Below are positions 22,601 to 37,600 of a DNA stretch of 64,000 nucleotides, piece after piece (the first letter of the stretch is position 1; each line of letters opens with the position of its first letter). The notes beneath the pieces are model-generated. The model was not told the origin of the DNA. It did not search any database and saw nothing but the letters and a program-made list of their open reading frames with translations. The translations under genes and the position numbers were made by a program. The stretch is from Turritopsis dohrnii (Eukaryota; Cnidaria; Hydrozoa; Anthoathecata; Oceaniidae), in assembly GCA_027922465.2 (NCBI GenBank), contig BQMF02000296.1:310001-374000 (forward strand), given 5' to 3'.

Positions 22601-25600
22601 TGATTGGTAATCCAAGGTTTGTGAGAACGAATGCCAAAAAGTTAATAGTTTTGCTAATGAGTGGTAGTAGTGTTGACTGGACGAATTCAAATGCTGAATT
22701 TTATGGCAGAAAATTCAAAGATTTGGGTGTTGATGTTATAGCCATTGTAACAGATATAGATTCTGCAGGTGTTATCAAGGAATTGGTTACAAATCCTGAC
22801 TACATCATAGTAAAAGAAAATTCTGAGGGCTTGCCAACTGCATCAATTGACATCAGCAAGATAATTGGTGATTTGACCCGTAAGTGTGAACTTTTGTGCC
22901 TTAAAAAAATTTGTTGGTTTGAATGTAATGCATGAACTGAAGAGGGATTTGTTGATAAATTTTTGTTTTTAGAAAAAATATCTGCTATTGATGTTGCATT
23001 TGTAATGGGAGCTTCCGGTGTTGACCAGCAAAGTATTTTTAATGCAGAAAAAGTTGCTGCAAAAATCCTTGTAGATGCAATTATCACTGATAAAACTCGA
23101 ATTGGTGTTGTAAACTATGGATTTTATAATTACGTTGCCTTTAATTTAAATAAATATAAGAATGCTAATCAAATTAAGTCGGCAATAGACCAATTAATTA
23201 TTCTGTCTTCTGGGATCTCTGATGAAAATGTAAATAGTGCACTTATCACATCATACAAGAAAATTTTACAAGCTGATACAGAAATAGACAGGGAAAAACT
23301 GGTTGTTTTGTTTACTAGTCAGAAGCCTGGATTGAAAAGTATAAAAACTGCACAAAATATCCGTAATCAAGGGGTACAGTTTATAGTGGCTGCTTTTGGA
23401 AAGTTTATTCCGGAAGACTTTCAAGGTATGACGGATAATATGGATGACATCAAAATTATATCTGATTACGGAAACATAGATGAATCATTTGGAAGAAATG
23501 TAACTAAGAAAACACGACCAGGTATGGTCATTATGTGTTGATAACCTTTTCATTCTATATAGTTGCAAATTCAAAAATATATTATGACAAAGTTTCGTGT
23601 AAACAGTGAACTTATGGAAGTTATTGCAATTCCAAAAAATATTTTGAACTTTTTTAGATGCTTGTTTAAAAAGAAAATGTGAGAAACCATTTTCATCGTG
23701 CTCACAGAAAATTGATGGCACCACTATATGTTCCTGTCCATCATGTGAACTTACTTATTCTCCAGTTTGTGGAGATAATGGAAAAACATACGCGAGTGAA
23801 TGCTTTTTGACACAAGATGCTTGCTTGACAGGAAGGGATATAAAGCTTTCTATCCGAACGCAATGCAGTAAGTGACAAAATTATTCAAATTAAAAACAAA
23901 TTTCATCATAATCAAATTTTATATGCTTCAACGCTGCAATGTTTCAATGCATCAACTAAGTATCCTTTTTTTTTTTTTTTTTTGTTAGACACAGTCAACT
24001 TGAAGGAAGTACTATTTCTGTTAGATGTCTCAAAAAGCATATCATCCGTAGATGTTGAACGGTACAAAAATATGATCCGGTCACTTATTGAATCAATTAA
24101 TTCTGAAATGCAACAGCTAAAGGTTGGCTTTCTCTTATCTGGCTTTTCCACCAATCAGAAAAACAAAATGTTTGCAATGAAAACAGTAACAAACAATAAC
24201 ATTGAAAGTATTGTTGATGTTGTCGAAAAAGGTTCAGGTGATCATGATCTTTCGGAAGCTCTTAAACATCTTAACGAAAATGTTCCAAGCGTAACTGAAC
24301 TGTCAAGACTTATTTTCATCATCAGCGGAGACAGATTCCCTTTGAACTATGAAGCATCATTCCAGGATGAATTAAAAAAATCTCAGAATGATAATACCAA
24401 AGTGTTCTTCATTGGGTTTGGTAAAAACTTTAACGAAGATGATGTAATCAAATTATTTGAGGACAGGGGAAGTTTTAGACTTATTGGAGGAACTACCAAG
24501 CTTCCAACCATATTTGATGACTTATATGATTTTATATCAAGTCTGTCAGGTAACTGTCATTAAAAACATATTATTGTTCCTTCCTTGGTTCAAGAATTAT
24601 AGTTTAAATTTGATCTTTTTGCTTACAGATAAGGAAGCCATAAAAGCTAAAAGCCTTGATGTTGGTTTCTTGTTTGGTTATACTGGAGATGTCATTCTAC
24701 AAAACACCATCCATGATCAATTAGATATGGCAAGGGAAATGATTTCTTCTCTATCTAAACATGCAAAGAACATAAAACTTGGGGCAGTCACATATGGAAA
24801 GAAAATTGTTTTGCAACACAGTCTGACAGATTTAAAGACATTTGAGAACTTCTTATACACTTTGAATCTGAAGTCTGGATATAGCAAACTGAATGATGCC
24901 TTGTTGTTTATGTCATCAGAATTATTTTCTGTAAGCAAGGGAATGAGACCAGATTCTATAAAAACCATGGTTGTATTTGTCACTGAAAATGTTGGAGATG
25001 AAATAGTTGATACTGTGAAAAAAATTAAAGAGAAAGGGATTAATATCATAAGTGTTGGTTTACACCCGCTTATTGAACAGGAAACGCTTGATCGTGTTGC
25101 TGGAGGAAAAAATAAAGGAATAAAAGTAGATTCAAATAAAAATACTGACATCACCAATGCTTTAAATGAATTTATGAAAGATGTTTATGGAGGTAAACTA
25201 ATGAAAGATCAAACTTTAAGTCAATCATGACCTTGTTATTTTCTAATTCCATTTCCTCTTTTTTGTTGTTGTAGACCCATGCTCATCAACTCCCTGTAGC
25301 AAAATGCAAACTTGCATTAGGACAGTCAATGGAGGTTATCAGTGTGTATGTCCTTTGTGTGGCAAAGAAAGAACAGCCTCTTATGTCTGTGGTAGTGACG
25401 GCTTTACATATCCAAGTAATTGCTACATTAAAGAAGCTGCATGCAATTCTAACAAAGAAATTGTAATGGTGTCAAAGAAATCTTGTGGTAAGAGCTGAAT
25501 ACTCAAATTTTTCTGTGTGGTTTATTTCTGATGTTTATTTCTGATTTTTATTTCTGATGTTTATTTCTGATGTATTTCTGATTTAAAGTTCAAAGAACTG

Positions 25601-28600
25601 ATGAACACACCATGTGGAGCATTATGTTGAAGTCTGAAATTTTTATAAAATTTTGTGATGTAAAATTAAATACCTTACTGAAAACTGCAGAGGAAATAAG
25701 TCCATTTTGAAGTTCAAAGTATATAGACGTTTTACTAACACACACAGCTAACCGAAATAAATTGCTATTTTTAGTATGAAAGTCTAAGAAGTTCACTTTA
25801 AATTGGTCTAAATTTTAATCTAGCAGTTTTCACTGTGATGTACATCATATGCTATAAAAATTTGTGAAGTGATTGAATGGTTTGTTTACAGTTTGCATAG
25901 CAACATAGCTTTTATATGGCAAATCATTTTTAGCTTTTACCAGTAAGATGGATTTACTGTATCTACTTGATATATCCAAGTTAACGAGCTACGATATCTT
26001 ACAAGTAATTAAAGATTATATCTTAAAGGATTTACAATCTTATGAGTTTTCGTCAGATCCAAGTGTAAGGGTAGGTATTTTGATATTCAACGATAAGGTA
26101 AGGTATATTTTGGTACTTGATCAAGGTGTGAGTCATGCAGAAATCACAAATGCAGTAAAGAAAATAGAGCTCACAAGTGAAATTACTACAGCTAATTTTT
26201 TGAATGCATTTAAATTTATTTCAAATAATATCAACTTTCGGCCTGATGCAACAAAAGTTTTAGTAATTATGACCACTAGTAGCACTGGCGGAGCAAACAC
26301 TCAGGAGACATTTGATGAAGTGTGGAGGTTGAAAATGCGTGGTGTAAAGATTATCGCAATTGGTATTGGAAAATCCATTTCAAGAACTGAGCTGGAAGAG
26401 ATTGCCACTGAACCAACCAATGTTATCTTAATTTCTGATGAAAGGAAATTTGATGATTATGTACTGATAATCAAAACATCTATTTCTAAAACAAATGGTT
26501 AGTAAGTTAGATGTAACTTGAAATCTGTTTGTTTCTTGTCAGCTACTGTTAACTTTGCACTTATCTTCATTTTAGTTCAATCAACTCCAATGGAAATTCT
26601 CATTGTACTTGGTGCCTCAAATCAGAAGAATTATCGAAGAGCAAAAGAAATTGCTGCATCTCTTATCATGAAAGATTCATACAGGGATATTGATATCAAG
26701 ATTGGATTAGTAACATACAGTCCTGGGGAATACAAAGAACAAATAACAAGTGATAAAGAAATTTTGACGGAGAATTTGCGTAACTACTTATGGTCTGGGA
26801 CTGCTGATGTTTTGAGTGGCTTAGATAAAGCATATACGGTTTTGCTTGGGCATAACCAAAAGCAAGTTGTACCACAAAACCTCATTTTATTCACTGATGG
26901 AAATCTAACAAATGATGTCAAAGCTTTATTTCAAACGATTACCAGAGAAAGCTATGTCAACATATTTTTGGTGAAAATAGGAACATTAAGTGTTACTGAT
27001 CGTAATTTCTTAAACACAAACCAAATCAAATTTGTTGTTGATCAACTGGATGCATCTCCAGAACGTATTGCAGATAACATTCACTCCACAACAATCCAAG
27101 GTAAGCTTACCTCTACATTTTTCATTATAATTGTTATTTCAATCATGTCATAATTACTTTCCTGATGTTAAGATAAATGTGCTCAAACATCGTGTGGAGA
27201 TAACTCAATATGCATTCAAAAGCCATCTGGGAATTCAGAGTGTGTATGCAAGCAATGTAATGATGTTTATGAACCAGTTTGTGGCGATGATGGAGTTACT
27301 TATGCTAGCAAATGTCATCTGAATCTACATTCATGTGAAACAAGCCAGACTATAAGTGTAATTGAACAGAGCACATGCAGTAAGTTGACTAGAATCGAAA
27401 TATAGAATTAAATTACATGTTTGTTTATTTATTATAGTTTTCTGGATTATCTTAATCAGTAAATCACTTAAGTTCATTTTTTCGGGAATTTAGATTTCTC
27501 AAAAGGTACTGATGTTGTATATGCGATAGATGTTTCAATCTCAAGTGATGAAAATGCAATTAGAAAACTCCAATCGTTTTTAATCAATCAAATAAAATCT
27601 CGTCCACAGTCGATGTCTGTTGGTATTATATCTTATGGTTCTGAAGCAAAAATTGTCTCACGCTTGACGAATGACAACAGCAAGCTGATCAAACATTTGA
27701 CAGAAATGAAGAGGAGTGGTGGTGATAGAAGAATTGATAAGGTTCTTATTCTTGTTAGAGATGAAATATTTGCCGGCAACTTAAACGATGACCGAGTTAA
27801 ACAGCTAGTTGTTTTTATAAATGGCCAAAATGTCTTTGCTGAAAATCAAAATTTAAAAACTCTTGCTTTGTTGTTGCGTGAACGAGGAATAAAGATCACT
27901 GTAGTCGGAATTGGGAACAAGTTCAATGACGAAGAAAAGAAGATATTTTCAGGAGATGATGGAACTGTGCTTGTTGATGATGTTTCCGATTTGCCAAATT
28001 ATTTCCCAAAATTGTTTCGGATCATTGGCTCCAATTTAGGTAAACAATAAATAATATGTTTAGATTTTGCTTAAGTTTAAAAACGTTTCTCAAATAAAAA
28101 AATTTGTTTTAGGAACTGACAAATTACAAGTTTTGTTTATCATGGGAGCTTCAGTTAGTGACAAAAGGAAAATATTTCAGTTGCAGAAGCAAACTGCTAT
28201 CAATATCGTTCATAAAATTGGAATAAAATCTTTCACCAAAATTGGAATAATACTTTATGGTAATGCTGGATTCCAAGCTGTCCCATTTGCTAATTACAAA
28301 GATATGTCCGCTGTCATTGACAAAATAGCTATGATGAAAAATCAAGATGGAACATCAGGTCTTCAACAGGCGCTATCACTTGCATCAAGTGTTTTAGAAA
28401 CAGCTCAAGATGGTTCGGAGCAGAAAGTGGTTCTGATGTTGGGTTCAGTATTTGATAATGAAAAAGTGTTGACAAAAGTGACTAACTTAAAAGAAAATGG
28501 TGTGGAAGTTGTGACACTGCAGTTTGGTAATGACTTTGATCAAAATTCATTAAACAAATTGGGAGAAGTTACTGGCAAACCAGTGAAAAAAGTAGATGAC

Positions 28601-31600
28601 GATGATGATATAAACAGCCGTGTAAAGGACATAAAGAATGTTCTCCTAACAGGTAATATTCTGAAGCCTGCTTTCATGTGTTAATTGCTTATTGCCTGGT
28701 CAAAATGTGTATTATTTGTTTTCTTCAGATCCTTGTAATAAAGTGTCTTGCAGTCATCATGCAAGCTGTATTTCAAAGCCTGATAGATCAACCAGCTGTG
28801 TGTGCCCAATCTGTGATGATACCTACCATGTTGTTTGTGGAAATGATGGTCTACTCTATGCCAATGAATGTTGGATGAAACAAGAAAGTTGTCAACAGAA
28901 AAAGTTAATACAACAATTAGGAAATAAAAATTGCGGTATGATAGCTAACTTTTCATAACGAAAATCAATGAATTTACTATTTTTCATTTGGTTTTCCAGA
29001 TTTGAAATTGTGGTGACAATTAATATTTTATATCATTTTGTTATGTTATAGTAATTGATGAAAATCTTTCTTTGGTTTTTGTTATTGATGCTTCTTCATT
29101 TGTCACGTATGATCAACGTGATGCCATGCAAAGATATGTCACAAATATGATTCAAGGATTTAAAGTATTGCAAGAAAATGTTAAAATTTCCTTGGTAACA
29201 TATGGTGAAACAGCAAGAATAGTTTTAAAGGACAGTGCTACAGTAATCAATGTTGTGAAAGTAATGACTGAAACAGAGAAGATTGGTGGAACACGTCGAA
29301 TGGATGTTGCTTTGAACAAAGTCAGATCTGAGATATTTTCAAATCAAAATAGTCCTGTAAAGAATTCAAAGAAAATTGTGATTGTTTTAGCAACAGGACA
29401 GCCTAATTCTGATTATGAGACCCAATTGGAGAATGAACTCAAATCTTTGGAGCAGTCTAATATTAGATCTGTTTTTGTTAATATAGATAGTCAAGATCTG
29501 AATTTACCTGTTTCTTTTCCACTTATTTACAATGCTAAAGATGTGGCAAATTTACCATCAACTTTCCCCTTGGTTTTTAAGGCTCTTGGAAAATTTTCAG
29601 GTAACTACTTAAAACAAAGTACACGTTTGTGCTTTTCTTGGTTTCTTGATTTTGTAACTTTCAATGATACTTTTATTGTAGCTGATCCATTATCATCTGA
29701 CCTGTTCATCACTTTTGGAACTGAATCAACTGAGAATTTCTCACAAGGAAAACAAATATTAGAAAATGTTTTAGTATCATATGACATTATCAACTCACGA
29801 GTCAGTGTGATTGTGTTTGGGAAGGATTCATCAGAAAGGTTGCCCCTTTCCAAGGTTACTAAAGACAAACTTGTTAGTTTGATCAAATCAACCCAGCACC
29901 CAAACAATGGCTTACGATTGGACAAAGCTCTGTTTCAAATTGACAAATCTATTACTGAATCAGCATCTACAAGCAAAACCATTCTGATTTTAACTGACTC
30001 TAACCCTAGTGAACGCAGTGCAACTTTAGCAGCTGGTATAGCTGCAAAGAATGTTAAAATTGTGACAGTCATGATAGGGGGAAAAAGTGGAAACACAATC
30101 AATCTTGGTGGAAGGAATGGTGTCACTATACCAGTGACTGACAAAGATTCTTCTGTGGCAGATCAAATTAGAGATACCATTACACCTGGTATGTTGCATC
30201 TATTCTTCTTTTCATGTTGTTTTTATAAGCTTTTGGTAAAATGAGTAATTTGTTTCTTTATTAGACCCATGTAAATTCATCAAATGTGAATTTAATGGAA
30301 TTTGCTTTAAGCAAGCCACTGGTAAAGGTTCATGTGTGTGCCCTATATGCACAAATACAATTGCTGATTTGGTGTGCGCTTCTGATGGTAAAACATATGG
30401 AAATGAATGTCTGATGAAAAAGCAAGCATGTAATGAAAAATCTAAAATTTCACTGGTAAAAAGAGGACCTTGCGGTACGTTATAGGAAAACTAAAATAAT
30501 TTATCCAGGTTATTGAAATGAGTTTGATTTTAGAATCAAGTGAATTTATTTCATTTAACTATGTTTTTCTCGTTTTATCTTGACAGGAATTATAAATCCG
30601 TTTGATATCATTTATGTTATTGATGGTTCTTCATCAGTCCCAGATCATGTATTTGAAAAAATGAAGGAATATGTCAAGAATAAGATAGCAATGTATGATT
30701 TGTCACCACAAAAAACTAGAATGGCAATATCCACCCTTGGTAGTAGAAGACAATATTCCACCTTAAGTGCCGGTGTATCAAGGGGAAGCATACAAAATGC
30801 TTTGTCGAAGTTAAGGAAACCTGCAGGAGAAAGGCGTGTCGATCTTGAATTGAAAAGAATAGCAACAGAAATTGGATCTGGAGAATTTCGGGAAGGTGTA
30901 GGAAAGTTAGTTGTTTTCATTCTTACTGGCAGAAACAATAGAAATGGCGCCACAGATGTTGGTTCAGCTGCTAGTGCTCTTAAAGGTTTGTTCTCAAAGT
31001 AATCTAAAATTACCTGATGATAAGACGAACTGTTTAAATCCTTATCATTTGCTTCATTAAAGGTCTTGATGTGAGCATTGCAGTAATCGGAATTGGAAAA
31101 AATGTAAACAAAGATGACATCAAAACAATTGGAGGCGATAACATTGTCATCATTCCTAATCCAGATGACTTAATTGAAACTATTTCCAATATGTCTAAGA
31201 TTGCAACTGAAGCTTCCAGTACGATTTTAATGTGTATTTTAAATTATTATTGAAGAAGTGCCTAAACTACATTAATCAGCCATGTTTCTACCATTTCATT
31301 GGAATTTCACTTTAGGAGAAGCTCAGAACAAAGACATTGTTTTCATAATTGGTGCAAAGAATACAGCAAATGCCAATCTGCAAACAAAAGTTCTAAGTAA
31401 AATGGTTGAATCTTATGACTTATCCAATGGAGAAACTCAAATTGCTATCATCTTGAATAAGCGAGCTTTTGTAAAGATTGAGAAGTATCTGGGTGATTAT
31501 CTATCAAAAGATACGTTATTGAAGCATATTCAAACAATGAAAGTAAGAAACATTTTCAGTGATAATTACATGGCATTTAAGGAAATTCTAAGTGATACGT

Positions 31601-34600
31601 AATTATTTTTAGACACCAATTGATGCCAGAAACCTTTTATCTTCATTAAAAACTGCCAGAAATGATATTAACTATAGATCTGGTGCCAGGAAAATATTAG
31701 TGATCATTCTAGATAAAGCAGCAGAATCAAGGAGCATTACACAAATGAACGATTTGATAGATGAAAATTTCCATGTCATCGTTGTTGGCACTGGAAAAGA
31801 CTTTTCAAAGGATGATTTTGGAGGGTTCACTGATAAAGAGGAAATAATTGTCATTACTGAAAATAATATCAATGAAGGTGTTGATGATATAAATGATAAA
31901 ACAAAGAAGCTGTTAGGTAAACTAAAAAAAAATTTCTATTATATTTTCAACTGAAATCTTATAAAATGAACAGTCAAAACAATATCCACAATGTAAGAAC
32001 TTGTGATGCATAAAAAAGGCTTTAAAAATGTGAAAATGTTTGATTTAGTAAAATTTTTCTACAGGTAGTTGCGGTGACTGTGATCAAGAAGAAGTATGCT
32101 TGAATAGATTAGATGGTTCTACAGAATGTATATGTAAAATATGTACAGATGATGTATTTGAACCTGTTTGTGGTAATGACGGAAGAAGCTATGCAAATCG
32201 AAGATGCCTTCATAATGCTGCTTGCAGCAAATCATCACAAATAATTCCAGTGAAAGAAACACCATGTGGTATGTATTTCAATTTTTTTTCAATAAATTTT
32301 TATTTTTTATTTTTATTTTTTAAATTTAACCTGTTTTTATTCATTTCAGGTTTTACAAACTCAGTAGATGTTGTCTTTGCTTTCGATGTTTCTGATGATG
32401 TTACATTGAATACCATCCAAAATATGAAATCTTATGTTAGTAATGTCATTAAAACATTTGATTTTACGCCTCTTACAATGAGAGTTGGTTTTTTGGCTTG
32501 GGGGAATTCATCTGACATCATCCTTTCACCAAGAGATGGTTTCCAATTCTCTCGTGTTGAAGCTGCCATTGAAAACATAAGAAAACTGGGTGGTGCAAGA
32601 AACTTACTAAACATGCTTGAAGAAGTACAGAGAAAGTTATTTGCGCCTCAGTTTGTTCGAGAAAATGCTGGAAAGTATTTGGTTATGTTTGTCAATGGCC
32701 TTGATCAAAATCTATTTGGACAAAAACTGGTTAATCAAGTGAAAAGGTTGAAACAATCAAATGTTCAAACAACGGTGATTTCAATTGGAAATGATATCAG
32801 TGCAAAACAGTTATCCAAAATATTAAATGATGTTGTTGTTGTACCCAATGCAAATGAGTTGTATATCACATTCCCTACTATATACGATGGTTTGGGAAAA
32901 TCTTTAGTAGAAGGTAGACATGTTTGTTTCGTCAGGCTATAAATTGTATTTTTTTCTGCTTTTAAATAATACAAAGCTACCATTTTACTTTTTCTTAGTA
33001 GAATTCTGATTCATCATAATGATTTTTCATTACAGTAGTTTTTGTGTATTTAGATTTGAAAGCTGTTGACTTGATTTTTATTGCTGGTATAGATGGAACA
33101 TCTCCTCCAAAATATTTTGACAAGATGAAAAAAATAATGCTGAAAATGGTATCTAAGACACCAATGTCTGATGACAATACATTTGTTGGTATTATTCCTT
33201 ACAGTGGTGGAGGATATCTGGAACTTGAAAGTTATGAAAAAAATAATCTCATCAGAAAAATTAATTCGTTATCATACAAAGCAGGAGCTACCTACGAAAA
33301 CGTGATAAGAGGGTTGAATGAAGGAAATCAGGAAATCATGTCTAGCATAAGAAGAGATGCTGCAAAAATAATGATTTTGTTTTTAACTAAAACATCGAAA
33401 AGCTTTAATGGCCAACTTCAGAAGCTGCATAACAACAATGTTAAGGTTGTCTTAATTGGAATTGGTGATGATGTTGACATGAATGACATAAATGAGATTC
33501 CAGAAGAGAATGCACTTGTTGTGAAAGACAACGATGAAACTGATGATATTGTAGATCAAATTACTGATCTTACACGACCGGGTCAGTAATTTTCATCTTC
33601 CTAAAAATTTTGTATATTTCTATTAATATTATAGTTACATTATAATTTTAAATTGTTTTTTGACTTTGTTTAGACCCTTGTTTTAAAAATACTTGCAGCT
33701 TTTATTCAACTTGTTTACCAAAGATTGACGGTTCTACTGAATGCATATGTCCAAAATGTGCTGATGTATTTTCACCTGTATGCGATAATCAAATGCAAAC
33801 TCATATGAGTGAATGCCATATGAAACTCTATGCATGTCAAAAACAAGAAGACCTTAAAGTTTCTTCAAAACAAGCATGTGGTAAGCTAGCATTTCTTTTT
33901 AAAAGATGAGCTGTTTCTTTATTATTGTTTTATTTTCTTATAACTTTCAACATCAATTTTATTGTTTTGTATGTTAGGTGTTTCTGAAAATATTCACTTG
34001 GTGTATTTAATTGACACTTCTTACTTGGGACAACATTTCAACAAGTTGAAAACATACTTGAAGAATCATGTGCGATCACTTAGCTTTAAAAAAGTGTATA
34101 CTTCCATCTTCATTTCGAATGGTGTATCTTTCAAGAAAGTAGAAGGAAACCAATTGGATGTCCTCTTGAATCAAATAGATTCAGTAAAATTTGCTGCTGG
34201 TATTCTTAATTTCCCATCACTTTTATCAGAAGTTAAGAAAACTTTTAGCGATAACCCATTCAATGAAAAATACTCAAAAGTCTTGGTGGTGGTACAGGGA
34301 AGCAACATTCCTCAAGAACAAAAGGTTGATTCTTTCCGATACTTCAGTATTTTCAAGGAGGAAGGGGTCAAGATCTTTGCTGTTGGTTTTGAGGGAAAAT
34401 CTGATTTGATAGAACTTGAAGATATTACTGGCAAGAAGGAAAATGTCCTGATTATACAGTCAATAAATGGCTTGAACAGTTTACTTCCAGTTATCTCGGG
34501 ATATTTATCCAGCTTAGAAGGTACAAAAACATGAAATGGTTGTAACAGATATATATTTTGTGATCTTCATGTGTTTTTCTGATTTCCTGATCATTATTTT

Positions 34601-37600
34601 CCTGATTTAGCTTTGATAGTCACTTATTCTTCCACTTTTAAAAGTTTTCAATATCGAAATGCAGGAGACATCTGATGCTCTTTATTTGAAGTACATAAGA
34701 ATAAGAATATTGAGTACTTTTTTGTTTACATTTCAGATTCTGCACCTGTTGCTCTTGACATGGGAATCGTTCTTGGTGTTTCATCTTCCGATCCTGATAA
34801 AAACCTCAATGCTATGAAAAAAGTGCTATACAAAGTTCTGTCAACATATGATATCTCATTACAAACTACTCGAGTTGGAATTGTTACATTCAATAAAAAC
34901 CCCAGAATTGTCTTAAAATTGAAAGATTCTGCTGGACTTGCCACAGTAAATCAAACCATCAAGTCTTTAGAATATCTTGGTGATGGATATGACTTAAGAA
35001 GAGCATTAGTGACAGTAAAGGAAGAACTGTTTTCATCTGAAAATGGAGCCAGAGTTGGAGTTAATAAAGCATTGCTCATATTGATTGATGATGATTCCAA
35101 GACAAACGCTTCAGTTATAGTAGAAAAATTGATTAAAAGTGGTGTTAAAGTAATTGTAATTGCATTTGACTATTACATGGGTGGTGGACTGATAAAAGAT
35201 GATAGAGGAACTTTTGTGATTCCTCCTGTTGATGATGAAGAGTTGAAACAAACTGTTGATTACATAGCAAAGAAACTTTATACAGGTATTTGCATTTATC
35301 ATTATCAGTAAATCTTAGTTTTTTATCTCATCCAAGTCATGTTAATTTGACAGATTCTTCGTAGAGTTAGTTATTAGTCATTAGTTACTGTGAAGTTCCT
35401 TACTTAGATGGGGCCACAAAATGAAAAGATTTGATATGTTTCATTTGCAGGGATTTTGAAATACTTTGTGTGTAAGAAACGGTTTTAACTGATATGCTAT
35501 AGTTAATGAACTTCATGCTTTTATCAGTCTTCATGTAATTCTATTCGATCTGTTTAAATAAAATGTAATCATTCTTTTAGATCCTTGTGTGAAGGCAGAT
35601 TGCAGTTACAATTCTTTATGTGAAAGAGTTTCTAGATCCAAATCTCAGTGTGTTTGTCCCACCTGCAGTAGTATAAAGGATTACTCACTTGTTTGTGGCA
35701 GTGATGGTCGCACTTATGCATCAAAATGTCAAGCAATGAAATACAGTTGCCAAAATAAAAAGCTTTTAACGATTATGAAAGACGAACCCTGTGGTGAGTT
35801 AAAAAGCATCAAGTTTAATGGCGAATTAAGAAAAGAAACTCAAAAATAATGAGAAAATAACAAAAAATGTTTCCATTAACTTTTTGATATTATTATTTAT
35901 TAATATTAAATAATATTTATTTGTGTTTACACACAATAAAACCATGAAGGTTTGGAAAAATTACAACTTAAAGGTCCTTTTCACTGTAAAAATGCTTTCC
36001 ATTTTCAGTTTTTATGAGTTTAAATTTTATGGATATAAAACAGTGTTTTGTCATTGTAAATCATATTTTTGAAACAGAAATCTTTTGTCATAATAGTAAT
36101 TAGTCATTTATTTTCATATAGGTTATAAATATCCACTAGACGTTGCTTTTGTGCTCCATGATGTTTCAACTTTTGATGAGGTATCGCTTCAAAAATTCAA
36201 AGAATTCATGATGAATAATATGAAAGCTTATCCGAAAGAAAGTAGCCTTACTACCTACATCAACAGCAAACTCCCCTTGCTTGAGTCAAAGAAGGGTATT
36301 GCTGTTAAACTTTACGATAATATCAGAACTGGTGAATTAACAGATTTACTGGATGAAATTAAAGCTGATTTTGGTAATCAACAAATAAAGGATCAAGGCA
36401 AACTTTTAGTCATTATTCTAAACCAACCTTTGATTGGTCAAAGCTATAACCAAATGGTTCAAACATTGGATAACATTAAATCTGATGGTGTAAGAGTTAG
36501 TGTTGTTGGTTTCAAAGGGATGATAGGTAAGAAAGATGTAGAGATGTTTGCGTCGGAGCCAAGATATGGAATATTAATAAATGCAGATGAAGACTATCAT
36601 AACCTGATCCCTGATTTGTCAGAGAATGCTGGGAAAGCATCAGGTATGTATAACAAATCTTTTTGGAAGGTCACCTTTTTTCTATGCTGAGTTTCCAATG
36701 CAATTTGAAAACTTCGTTGGTCTCCGATGGTCAAAGCCATCGGTTGTCAATTTTGTTAGCTGCTTGAAATTTTGATCAGTCCTTTAAGACTCATTTGTTT
36801 CTTTTCACTTGTCGTCAATGTAAATTTGATATTTTAAAGATATTTTAATATTTCGTAATCATGTTTTGTTTATGGTCATGTTTTTAGCTGCCACATTGAA
36901 TGATGCTGTTGTCATAATTGATTCTGCCAACACACCCCAAAAATCAGAGCTATTTGAAGAACAGAAAGAGATCATTAAAAAGATTATTGCCAAGTTTAAA
37001 ATTGGTAACGACAATGCATTGTTTGGATTTGTTATAAATTCAAACAATCCAAGGATCATTGCAAACTTGAAAGACAACAATAACTACAAGAAACTGACAA
37101 TGTTTATTGAAAGAATGACTGAAGAACGTGCAGGATATGATTTGGAAAGTTCAATAGAAAAAGTGAAAAAAGTTTTTAGTTTCAGCAGGCCTCAAGCCTC
37201 TCAATCAGTGATCATATTTCGTACACATAAATCCGATGCAACTGATACATCTACATTAAGGCAATTGAAACAAGTGGGTATCAAAATTATTATGATTGGG
37301 TTGGGTTCAGATATAGATATGGAAGAATTGACTAACTTGACTGGCAATGATGGAAATGTACTTCTCATCAATAATAAGAATGAGACCGACGAAAAGATAG
37401 ATGAGTTGGATTTAAGTTCAGGTTTGTGTCAATGTGTTTTGTTTGAACTTAAGAGTGTTTCCTTAAGGAAATATTTTCTTGTGTTCTTTTCAATCCCCCA
37501 TTTCTGAAACTTTTGTTTGAAATAAGGTTCTTCATGATGTTTATTGCAGAACCATGCCGAACATCAAATTGCTTATTTGACAGTCAGTGTTTGGCAAGAA

